64,000 nt of DNA, taken from the NCBI RefSeq assembly GCF_036785885.1, contig NC_092326.1, forward strand, positions 43,271,572 through 43,335,571. The letters are read 5' to 3'. Below are positions 38,468 to 49,981 of this stretch, in pieces. The position numbers and the translations under genes are program-made. Source of the stretch: Coffea arabica (Eukaryota; Streptophyta; Magnoliopsida; Gentianales; Rubiaceae). Every line of letters begins with the position of its first letter. Within the stretch, counting starts at the first letter, position 1. The notes under the pieces were generated by a model. That model saw only the letters and a list, made by a program, of their open reading frames with translations. It was not told where the DNA came from and ran no database searches.

Positions 38468-38651
38468 GTTGTTTGGGTAATATCCCACCAACTACTGCTA
38501 CTGTTTGGGTACACAACCTCATAGGTGAGTCGGTTGTATCGAGCCAGCAAGGGCTTGGTCATGAAGGCCGATAAACCTTGAGAACTGTTTACTGCGCACT
38601 GGAAATCGGTATACTCGAGTATTACCAAACTACTGTTTATTGAGTGCGGGC
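38468..38651 (+). mobile_element. LTR remnant D, left piece
   Basis: The stretch with ATCGAGCCAGCAAGGGCTTGG and CGGTATACTCGAGTATTACC aligns with the reverse complement of the solo LTR at 50,700-50,850 (ATCGAGCCGGCGAGGGCTTGG; CGGTTTACTCGAGTAATACC). It ends in CGGGC, the target duplication of array A. Its left limit against S2P exon 9 is not sharp. The D sequence continues at 49,835. The 5' two-thirds of this LTR is missing. Confidence 0.6.
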
Positions 38652-41356
38652 TGTGACGGCCCCACCTCCCCCTAAGGCGAACCAGAGGGTTCGGCGGGCC
38701 GCCTGCCCAGCTCTCGCCGGGACTCAGTCGTTCACTACAATCCTCAAATATATTACAATATAACTCTCAAAATTACATCAAATTCTCCAATAATTACATA
38801 TCACAAATGCAGCGGAAACTAATTCCAATCGTGGGATGTATACTTACATCCGTTTCAATTCCAAATATTGATACAAGCCCAACTCGTACATAAAATAAAT
38901 CCAAATTTAAACTGTACACGATATAAGCCATCCAGTCACGTGAATAAGCACTCCAAGCTTTTCTTCGCCTTGAGCCCTGTGGGGGGGGGAAATAAAACAT
39001 TTTTGGGGTGAGCTAGAAGCTCAGCGAGTAACCAGAAAAATCATTAAACAAATATATTTCACAATAATGCATTTCGATGATGTCATGATTCCAAGATCAA
39101 ATATACGTATTGTTGCTCTCGTGAGCCAGTGAAATCCTAGCACTTGAACACCCAACGCTCAAATAGAGCATAACACACGAACAGAGAGAGGAAGCCCCTT
39201 TTTGAGCTCCAGATAAACATGAACATGAACCACAAACAGAGTGGAGACGTTGGTGTCCAGCACAAGACTTTCCCAGAACTCATTGAAGCCAAAATCATAT
39301 CATGAATTCACATGCAAGCACGCATGAGATGCAGTCGAGTAAATAATGCAAGAAACATTTCATAAGAAGCTTTAACAATAGTTTGAGGTCACTCACCTCC
39401 ACGGCTCAGAAACCATCCATCATGTATCATTGCCTTGCTCAACTCCAAGCCTTAGATCACAAACCCAATGCAAACAAGTCCCTTCAAAGTTCGGACAGCA
39501 CTTCCCCTACATTTGCTAACTTTTCCAGCCATCATGGCTTCATTATTACTCCAGCCAGTCCCAAAGTCACACAAATAAGTTCATCTAATATCCATTCAGC
39601 AAGCTCCAAGTAGTACAAAGACAAGTCAAGCTAGGGAAAAGTCCGGAAATGAAGGTTAAGCTCAAAACCAGAAAAACAGTTTTGACGTCATAATGCGGTA
39701 ATGGCACAACTCTCACTACAATTATCGGTTGGGGGTGTAATACCCACCGTTTCGAAGCTATGAAACAGGGCTACAAAAATGTAGAAGGTCACTCAATCCA
39801 GTTCCTAGCTTAACTAGGTCGAAACTGCCAAATACTATACCAGAATTACCAAAACAGGTTTGCAAATCACATAAAACTGTAATCGGTATATCTCAGTCCA
39901 TACAAGTCCAAATGCCGAAATTCCAAAGGCATAAGTTAGCTAAGACATCCAGCTACATTTCATCAGAAGACACCAACTCCAAAATCCAAACCAATTCCAG
40001 TCAAAATGGCCAATTACTATCGCAGTTTTCGCATTCTGATCAAAGCAGAACAGCTACAGTAATTTCGGCATAACTCATTCTACATTAATCCAAATGATCT
40101 GAAATTTTGCAGGCATCTCAATCATATCAATACCTACAACTTTCATGTTTTGAGCAAAGTCAAATTCGGCCTCTAAATAGGAGATACAAAACCGGACAGA
40201 AAAGGGGGTGGTGAAACCCTAAGTTGCTGAAATTTCCTCCAAATCCAAAATTACTTGCAATTATCACTCATTTGCACTTACTAGAGTCATTACCCCTCAT
40301 TTCCAATCATCATATATAGCCACATCATAGTGATCATATGCAACCAGCAAAAATTCCAAATAAATAGAAAACTTCATCAATCTTAACTAAAATCAAGAAA
40401 TAGTCCACAAAATCACACTCATAACAACCACAAGTCATTTATTAAGCATCTTTAGATAGAAGAAAGGGGTTCCATAGTCACTTACCTTAGAACCAAAGAA
40501 GAGAGACCACTTAGCACCTTAAGCTTCCAAACAACTCCACACAACACCTTACAAGCACTAAACTAAGAGGTTTTATGGAAGGAATTCAAGATTAAACGGT
40601 TAAGTTGTTGATTTGGGCAAGATTAGAGCAAGGAATTGAGAGAGGTTTTCTTCCTTCTTGCAAGAGAGAGGGCCGGCCAAAGGTAAGAGAAAAATGGTGA
40701 TTTTTGGTTAATTTTAAGATATTTAACCAATTGGGTCAAAAGTCAAAAAAATGGAATAGTAAATCTTATTGTAAGAGTTAATCTTATGGTGACACTTGTC
40801 ACCTTTTATGAAATATCTACCTAACTTTTCTCTCTCATATCAATCCAAATTGCAATCTCTACTTATCTCTTAACACCCGGTAAATTAAACCCAGTATTCG
40901 AAACTTAACCTAATCGGCCGAAATTTTCCGAACTTTTCGCACTCGTGGGTCCCACGTTCGATATACGTTGTTAATTTCTCAAAAACCAACTAATACTAGA
41001 AAAATCATCTAAAAACTCCATTTACTCAATAAAAATTATCTGGGGAATTTTTCTAATACAGAAAAATGTAGAAAAGACGAGTTTCCAATCTTAACCGGAA
41101 ATTAGGGTTTTTGTTCACTTCGGGTTTCTAACCTTCTTAAACTTAATTAATCTATACAAAATGGATTAAATCCTATACTTACCCACACTAAAACACACAT
41201 TAACATAACTAACTTTAATCACCACTCAAACTTGTTCGAATACAAAACTAGGGTTTAAATCTTACTCCCTACTTAGGGTTTTCGAAATACTCACAAAACC
41301 AAACGTTACCGCCTAACTAATGAATATATCAACGTAGAACGGACTGGGGCCTCACA
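38652..41356 (-). mobile_element. Array A, LTR1 (3' LTR in element orientation), 2,705 bp
   Basis: Bounded by TGTGACGGCC and GGGCCTCACA, the TG...CA termini of an LTR, and preceded by the target duplication CGGGC (38,647-38,651). On the minus strand it reads TGTGAGGCCCCAG to GGGGCCGTCACA. It contains no gag or pol frame. It differs from LTR2 by scattered substitutions, for example near 38,713 and 40,068. Short ORFs inside it, such as 39,383-39,613, repeat in every LTR simply because the DNA does. Confidence 0.92.
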
Positions 41357-42094
41357 ATCTCCCCCACTTAAAAGAATTTCGTCCTCGAAATTCCAACTTG
41401 CACTAATCAGATCAAATAATCCTCAAAAGCAGTCAAGTACACAACAGGTAATTCCTCAAAAGTTCAACCACACGAGTAGGAGTCGGTCTACAACCACACA
41501 AGTACTCAAATAAGTTCAAAAGCCGGGTTCAAACAAATAAGCTCAAAAGATTATACTCAAATATACATATTTTTGCAAAGTCACACTAAAAATATACAAG
41601 TTATCCGACATCCGGTAGGTGCAAAATCCATTATTTACGTGAGCACTACGGCTCCAAAAATGTAGTCAATCACCGGGTAACAAATGAAACCAGGCATACT
41701 GGTTATAACAAAATAACATGGCAGATATAACAAAATAAACATATCAGATAGTCAAAAGGAAATCCCATCAACGGCCCTACGCGCCTCCCCTACGGAACCT
41801 ACCTAATCCACTAGCACCGCCCCGGCAGCCCTAGGGTGCAAACCTAAAGAATAGGTCCAAATAGCTAACTTCAATATTAAGTAAGAACCAAATCGATTCA
41901 CACTGGGACTGGCCATCTCCAAGTGCAATCAACTCAATCCCCACTTTGCCTTATGGAAAAAAAATACAAAAGTCAATATCAAAATCTTAGCATTCAATAT
42001 TTACCTTAATAGCCAAGTATCCCACAGTCCGGCATCCTAAACTTCAAGCCTAGGATACACTACAGAGATCGGAAGCCTAAGCTCTGATACCAAC
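41357..42094 (-). mobile_element. Array A, internal domain 1, 738 bp, non-coding
   Basis: Reading leftward, it begins beside LTR2 with the primer-binding site TGGTATCAGAGC (complement of 42,081-42,092), which matches the 3' end of plant initiator tRNA-Met. It ends with the polypurine tract AAGTGGGGGAGAT (complement of 41,357-41,369). Just before the tract, minus-strand codons read N-F-E-D-E-I-L-L-S-G-G-D, resembling the last residues of a Ty3/gypsy integrase. That points to a non-autonomous gypsy derivative that has lost the rest of gag-pol. Confidence 0.88.
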
Positions 42095-44799
42095 TGTGAC
42101 GGCCCCACCTCCCCCTAAGGCGAACCAGAGGGTTCGGCGGGCCGCCTGCCCAGGTCTCGCCGGGACTCAGTCGTTCACTACAATCCTCAAATATATTACA
42201 ATATAACTCTCAAAATTACATCAAATTCTCCAATAATTACATATCACAAATGCAGCGGAAACTAATTCCAATCGTGGGATGTATACTTACATCCGTTTCA
42301 ATTCCAAATATTGATACAAGCCCAACTCGTACATAAAATAAATCCAAATTTAAACTGTACACGATATAAGCCATCCAGTCACGTGAATAAGCACTCCAAG
42401 CTTTTCTTCGCCTTGAGCCCTGTGGGGGGGGGAAATAAAACATTTTTGGGGTGAGCTAGAAGCTCAGCGAGTAACCAGAAAAATCATTAAACAAATATAT
42501 TTCACAATAATGCATTTCGATGATGTCATGATTCCAAGATCAAATATACGTATTGTTGCTCTCGTGAGCCAGTGAAATCCTAGCACTTGAACACCCAACG
42601 CTCAAATAGAGCATAACACACGAACAGAGAGAGGAATCCCCTTTTTGAGCTCCAGATAAACATGAACATGAACCACAAACAGAGTGGAGACGTTGGTGTC
42701 CAGCACAAGACTTTCCCAGAACTCATTGAAGCCAAAATCATATCATGAATTCACATGCAAGCACGCATGAGATGCAGTCGAGTAAATAATGCAAGAAACA
42801 TTTCATAAGAAGCTTTAACAATAGTTTGAGGTCACTCACCTCCACGGCTCAGAAACCATCCATCATGTATCATTGCCTTGCTCAACTCCAAGCCTTAGAT
42901 CACAAACCCAATGCAAACAAGTCCCTTCAAAGTTCGGACAGCACTTCCCCTACATTTGCTAACTTTTCCAGCCATCATGGCTTCATTATTACTCCAGCCA
43001 GTCCCAAAGTCACACAAATAAGTTCATCTAATATCCATTCAGCAAGCTCCAAGTAGTACAAAGACAAGTCAAGCTAGGGAAAAGTCCGGAAATGAAGGTT
43101 AAGCTCAAAACCAGAAAAACAGTTTTGACGTCATAATGCGGTAATGGCACAACTCTCACTACAATTATCGGTTGGGGGTGTAATACCCACCGTTTCGAAG
43201 CTATGAAACAGGGCTACAACAATGTAGAAGATCACTCAATCCAGTTCCTAGCTTAACTAGGTCGAAACTGCCAAATACTATACCAGAATTACCAAAACAG
43301 GTTTGCAAATCACATAAAACTGTAATCGGTATATCTCAGTCCATACAAGTCCAAATGCCGAAATTCCAAAGGCATAAGTTAGCTAAGACATCCAGCTACA
43401 TTTCATCAGAAGACACCAACTCCAAAATCCAAACCAATTCCAGTCAAAATGGCCAATTACTATCGCAGTTTTCGCATTCTGATCAAAGCAGAACAGCTAC
43501 AGTAATTTCGTCATAACTCATTCTACATTAATCCAAATGACCTGAAATTTTGCAGGCATCTCAATCATATCAATACCTACAACTTTCATGTTTTGAGCAA
43601 AGGCAAATTCGGCCTCTAAGTAGGAGATACAAAACCGGACAGAAAAGGGGGTGGTGAAACCCTAAGTTGCTGAAATTTCCTCCAAATCCAAAATTACTTG
43701 CAATTATCACTCATTTGCACTTACTAGAGTCATTACCCCTCATTTCCAATCATCATATATAGCCACATCATAGTGATCATATGCAACCAGCAAAAATTCC
43801 AAATAAATAGAAAACTTCATCAATCTTAACTAAAATCAAGAAATAGTCCACAAAATCACACTCATAACAACCACAAGTCATTTATTAAGCATCTTTAGAT
43901 AGAAGAAAGGGGTTCCATAGTCACTTACCTTAGAACCAAAGAAGAGAGACCACTTAGCACCTTAAGCTTCCAAACAACTCCACACAACACCTTACAAGCA
44001 CTAAACTAAGAGGTTTTATGGAAGGAATTCAAGATTAAACGGTTAAGTTGTTGATTTGGGCAAGATTAGAGCAAGGAATTGAGAGAGGTTTTCTTCCTTC
44101 TTGCAAGAGAGAGGGCCGGCCAAAGGTAAGAGAAAAATGGTGATTTTTGGTTAATTTTAAGATATTTAACCAATTGGGTCAAAAGTCAAAAAAATGGAAT
44201 AGTAAATCTTATTGTAAGAGTTAATCTTATGGTGACACTTGTCACCTTTTATGAAATATCTACCTAACTTTTCTCTCTCATATCAATCCAAATTGCAATC
44301 TCTACTTATCTCTTAACACCCGGTAAATTAAACCCAGTATTCGAAACTTAACCTAATCGGCCGAAATTTTCCGAACTTTTCGCACTCGTGGGTCCCACGT
44401 TCGATATACGTTGTTAATTTCTCAAAAACCAACTAATACTAGAAAAATCATCTAAAAACTCCATTTACTCAATAAAAATTATCTGGGGAATTTTTCTAAT
44501 ACAGAAAAATGTAGAAAAGACGAGTTTCCAATCTTAACCGGAAATTAGGGTTTTTGTTCACTTCGGGTTTCTAACCTTCTTAAACTTAATTAATCTATAC
44601 AAAATGGATTAAATCCTATACTTACCCACACTAAAACACACATTAACATAACTAACTTTAATCACCACTCAAACTTGTTCGAATACAAAACTAGGGTTTA
44701 AATCTTACTCCCTACTTAGGGTTTTCGAAATACTCACAAAACCAAACGTTACCGCCTAACTAATGAATATATCAACGTAGAACGGACTGGGGCCTCACA
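42095..44799 (-). mobile_element. Array A, LTR2 (middle LTR), 2,705 bp
   Basis: Exactly 3,443 bp downstream of LTR1, with the same length and termini. It shares several single-base states with LTR3 against LTR1: TTTCGTCATAACTC rather than TTTCGGCATAACTC, CTACAACAATG rather than CTACAAAAATG, and AATGACCTG rather than AATGATCTG. It is a shared LTR between two internal domains, so the array is LTR-int-LTR-int-LTR. Confidence 0.92.
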
Positions 44800-45537
44800 A
44801 TCTCCCCCACTTAAAAGAATTTCGTCCTCGAAATTCCAACTTGCACTAATCAGATCAAATAATCCTCAAAAGCAGTCAAGTACACAACAGGTAATTCCTC
44901 AAAAGTTCAACCACACGAGTAGGAGTCGGTCTACAACCACACAAGTACTCAAATAAGTTCAAAAGCCGGGTTCAAACAAATAAGCTCAAAAGATTATACT
45001 CAAATATACATATTTTTGCAAAGTCACACTAAAAATATACAAGTTATCCGACATCCGGTAGGTGCAAAATCCATTATTTACGTGAGCACTACGGCTCCAA
45101 AAATGTAGTCAATCACCGGGTAACAAATGAAACCAGGCATACTGGTTATAACAAAATAACATGGCAGATATAACAAAATAAACATATCAGATAGTCAAAA
45201 GGAAATCCCATCAACGGCCCTACGCGCCTCCCCTACGGAACCTACCTAATCCACTAGCACCGCCCCGGCAGCCCTAGGGTGCAAACCTAAAGAATAGGTC
45301 CAAATAGCTAACTTCAATATTAAGTAAGAACCAAATCGATTCACACTGGGACTGGCCATCTCCAAGTGCAATCAACTCAATCCCCACTTTGCCTTATGGA
45401 AAAAAAATACAAAAGTCAATATCAAAATCTTAGCATTCAATATTTACCTTAATAGCCAAGTATCCCACAGTCCGGCATCCTAAACTTCAAGCCTAGGATA
45501 CACTACAGAGATCGGAAGCCTAAGCTCTGATACCAAC
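44800..45537 (-). mobile_element. Array A, internal domain 2, 738 bp, non-coding
   Basis: Same organisation as 41,357-42,094, with the polypurine tract complement at 44,800-44,812 and the primer-binding-site complement at 45,524-45,535. It appears almost identical to internal domain 1, which implies a recent origin by recombination or tandem integration. Confidence 0.88.
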
Positions 45538-48500
45538 TGTGACGGCCCCACCTCCCCCTAAGGCGAACCAGAGGGTTCGGCGGGCCGCCTGCCCAGCTCT
45601 CGCCGGGACTCAGTCGTTCACTACAATCCTCAAATATATTACAATATAACTCTCAAAATTACATCAAATTCTCCAATAATTACATATCACAAATGCAGCG
45701 GAAACTAATTCCAATCGTGGGATGTATACTTACATCCGTTTCAATTCCAAATATTGATACAAGCCCAACTCGTACATAAAATAAATCCAAATTTAAACTG
45801 TACACGATATAAGCCATCCAGTCACGTGAATAAGCACTCCAAGCTTTTCTTCGCCTTGAGCCCTGTGGGGGGGGAAATAAAACATTTTTGGGGTGAGCTA
45901 GAAGCTCAGCGAGTAACCAGAAAAATCATTAAACAAATATATTTCACAATAATGCATTTCGATGATGTCATGATTCCAAGATCAAATATACGTATTGTTG
46001 CTCTCGTGAGCCAGTGAAATCCTAGCACTTGAACACCCAACGCTCAAATAGAGCATAACACACGAACAGAGAGAGGAAGCCCCTTTTTGAGCTCCAGATA
46101 AACATGAACATGAACCACAAACAGAGTGGAGACGTTGGTGTCCAGCACAAGACTTTCCCAGAACTCATTGAAGCCAAAATCATATCATGAATTCACATGC
46201 AAGCACGCATGAGATGCAGTCGAGTAAATAATGCAAGAAACATTTCATAAGAAGCTTTAACAATAGTTTGAGGTCACTCACCTCCACGGCTCAGAAACCA
46301 TCCATCATGTATCATTGCCTTGCTCAACTCCAAGCCTTAGATCACAAACGCAATGCAAACAAGTCCCTTCAAAGTTCGGACAGCACTTCCCCTACATTTG
46401 CTAACTTTTCCAGCCATCATGGCTTCATTATTACTCCAGCCAGTCCCAAAGTCACACAAATAAGTTCATCTAATATCCATTCAGCAAGCTCCAAGTAGTA
46501 CAAAGACAAGTCAAGCTAGGGAAAAGTCCGGAAATGAAGTTTTAAGCTCAAAACCAGAAAAACAGTTTTGACGTCATAATGCGGTAATGGCACAACTCTC
46601 ACTACAATTATCGGTTGGGGGTGTAATACCCACCGTTTCGAAGCTATGAAACAGGGCTACAACAATGTAGAAGGTCACTCAATCCAGTTCCTAGCTTAAC
46701 TAGGTCGAAACTGCCAAATACTATACCAGAATTACCAAAACAGGTTTGCAAATCACATAAAACTGTAATCGGTATATCTCAGTCCATACAAGTCCAAATG
46801 CCAAAATTCCAAAGGCATAAGTTAGCTAAGACATCCAGCTACATTTCATCAGAAGACACCAACTCCAAAATCCAAATAGCTAAGACATCCAGCTACATTT
46901 CATCAGAAGACACCAACTCCAAATCACAAACTTGAGCTTGAGTCACAAGCTCGGGTCACAAACTTGGTCACCTTCTCGGTGAACCGGATTTACAAAATTG
47001 GTTCATAACATGAACCTATAAACTTGGTGACCTCAGACTAAGTTGGACTGCCTTCGACCAAGCCCTAACCGGCTCGAATAGTCCAACCAGGTCAAGAGTT
47101 CGCCCCAAACTCACAAACTTCACAAAATTATTCAAAATCACAAACTTTGCAAACTTCACAAACTTTATTCGAAAGTCGCCCCGAGCCACAAGCTCAAGGG
47201 TTTTGGTTCCAAAAGGTTCATATACATATGCCAAGTACAATTATACATTCAAATTAGGGTTTAGGTCGAGTGCGATAAAGTACACCCTCGCCTAAGTGCC
47301 CTTTTCACATATCTCAAACACATAGCAAAGAAAACACACCAAACTGGCCTGAATACTTACTCAAAATACAAAAGTAGTACAAAGGCGGAATTCACTTTGT
47401 GTGTTGGCTAGTAGTGGGCCCCACCGGCTCCGCCTAGCTCACCACTGTCTGAAATCGAAGATTATGTCACAATATATCACAAACGGCAACTAACGTATTT
47501 AAAACAAGCAAAACGGCAAAATTGGCACGCGCAAGTGCGGAAACGACAAAAATGGCACACGCGCGCGCGCGGAACGGCAAACGGGACGGCCAAATCTGCC
47601 ATCTCAAACCGTTTTGGTCAAAAGTTAGGCTAGGAGTGTCGGATCAAGGTACATGAGGTACCGTTGCGAAGCTAAGAGGAAGGGCTACAACTTCCCTTTA
47701 GACATCTCAACCCAGATCTCAATAGATATAGGTCAAAAATGCACGAAATTGTGCCAGCTGTTTCATTGCGAGTTACCAAACAGGCCCTGTTTACAAGGCC
47801 GTAACTCATGGGTCAGAAATCGAAATCAAGAAATTCCACAGGCGTTAGAAAGCTGGGACATAAGGCTAAAACTTTCATGTTTTGGCCAAGACCTGAATCC
47901 ATTCAGAACAGAACGAAAATCGAGTGCCAAAATACCCGTCAGAACTGTCCAAATACCGGGCAGTTCTGACGATCGATATTGTTTTGATCAAAACCGGAGC
48001 TACGGAACTCAGATTTCAACGTACTTTATACCGTTTCGAAGCTGAGACCAAGATCTAAATTTCGTATGAAGGAGTTGACACCCAAATCGTACTGTATCAA
48101 AACCGAAAGATCACGGGCAGAAGCTAAACTAAAAGACGTACCAAATCTGATGTTCAAAACAGGCTTGAGCATTTCATCTATAACTCATGAGACACTAATC
48201 CGTTTAACCTAAGATTTTACAGGCATACACAGGACTCAAGGGGCTACAATGTTGAAGAAGGCTACTCAATCTAGTTTCGAGTGCAACCAGGTCGAAAGTG
48301 CAATATACTATACCAGAATCGCAAAAACAGATTCACAAAACGTATTCTAGTGCAAACATCATAACTCAGCCTACACAAGTCCAAATCCAGAAATTCCAAA
48401 GGCATATGGTAGTTAATACATCAAGCTACATTTCATTAGAAGACCATAACAACTAATTCTGAAGCAATACCAGCCAAAACAACCAATTACAAGTGCAGTT

Positions 48501-49829
48501 TTCGCATTCTGATCAAAGCAGAACAGATACAGTAATTTCGTCATAACTCATTCTACATTAATCCAAATGACCTGAAATTTTGCAGACATCTCAATCATAT
48601 CAATACCTACAACTTTCATGTTTTGAGCAAAGTCAAATTCGGCCTCTAAGTAGGAGATACAAAACCGGACAGAAAAGGGGGTGGTGAAACCCTAAGTTGC
48701 TGAAATTTCCTCCAAATCCAAAATTACTTGCAATTATCACTCATTTGCACTTACTAGAGTCATTACCCCTCATTTCCAATCATCATACATAGCCACATCA
48801 TAGTGATCATATGCAACCAGCAAAAATTCCAAATAAATAGAAAACTTCATCAATCTTAACTAAAATCAAGAAATAGTCCACAAAATCACACTCATAACAA
48901 CCACAAGTCATTTATTAAGCATCTTTAGATAGAAGAAAGGGGTTCCATAGTCACTTACCTTAGAACCAAAGAAGAGAGACCACTTAGCACCTTAAGCTTC
49001 CAAACAACTCCACACAACACCTTACAAGCACTAAACTAAGAGGTTTTATGGAAGGAATTCAAGATTAAACGGTTAAGTTGTTGATTTGGGCAAGATTAGA
49101 GCAAGGAATTGAGAGAGGTTTTCTTCCTTCTTGCAAGAGAGAGGGCCGGCCAAAGGTAAGAGAAAAATGGTGATTTTTGGTTAATTTTAAGATATTTAAC
49201 CAATTGGGTCAAAAGTCAAAAAAATGGAATAGTAAATCTTATTGTAAGAGTTAATCTTATGGTGACACTTGTCACCTTTTATGAAATATCTACCTAACTT
49301 TTCTCTCTCATATCAATCCAAATTGCAATCTCTACTTATCTCTTAACACCCGGTAAATTAAACCCAATATTCGAAACTTAACCTAATCGGCCGAAATTTT
49401 CCGAACTTTTCGCACTCGTGGGTCCCACGTTCGATATACGTTGTTAATTTCTCAAAAACCAACTAATACTAGAAAAATCATCTAAAAACTCCATTTACTC
49501 AATAAAAATTATCTGGGGAATTTTTCTAATACAGAAAAATGTAGAAAAGACGAGTTTCCAATCTTAACCGGAAATTAGGGTTTTTGTTCACTTCGGGTTT
49601 CTAACCTTCTTAAACTTAATTAATCTATACAAAATGGATTAAATCCTATACTTACCCACACTAAAACACACATTAACATAACTAACTTTAATCACCACTC
49701 AAACTTGTTCGAATACAAAACTAGGGTTTAAATCTTACTCCCTACTTAGGGTTTTCGAAATACTCACAAAACCAAACGTTACCGCCTAACTAATGAATAT
49801 ATCAACGTAGAACGGACCGGGGCCTCACA
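45538..49829 (-). mobile_element. Array A, LTR3 (5' LTR in element orientation), long chimeric form, 4,292 bp
   Basis: The termini match LTR1 and LTR2, and the target duplication CGGGC follows at 49,830-49,834. It is about 1.59 kb longer than its partners. After a repeated phrase around TAGCTAAGACATCCAGCTAC (46,826-46,878, then again 46,876-46,920), the segment to about 48,490 matches the reverse complement of the central part of array B LTRs (about 54,480-56,073). It then returns to the A-type sequence. The 5' and 3' LTRs of one insertion should be alike, so this LTR has been altered by recombination or template switching. Confidence 0.9.
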
Positions 49830-49981
49830 CGGGCCTGGTAGGGGGTTGATTGGTGGACGGAGATTGGTGAAAGTGATATTCTACGGACCCTATATACTGG
49901 GCATACAAGTGTTGATGGATTGTCAACAGGAGGCAATTATGATAAAGCTCAAGTGGATCTTTGGCTTTTGAAAGCCACCCA
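49830..49981 (+). mobile_element. LTR remnant D, middle piece
   Basis: Resumes D after array A. The CGGGC at 49,830-49,834 duplicates 38,647-38,651. The text ATATTCTACGGACC, then TTTTGAAAGCCACCCA, is a diverged version of the array B LTR stretch AAGTTCTACGGACT, then TTTGGAGCCACCCG (about 56,145-56,228). It ends in ACCCA, the target duplication of solo LTR C. Confidence 0.8.

Noticed and set aside
39383..39613. 76-residue ORF repeated at 42,826 and 46,268
   Set aside because: It repeats only because the LTR DNA repeats. It resembles no gag, pol or host protein.
38652..49829. CRISPR-like or satellite interpretation of the 3.4-kb period
   Set aside because: The units carry LTR termini, primer-binding sites, polypurine tracts and a flanking target duplication, so they are retrotransposon parts.
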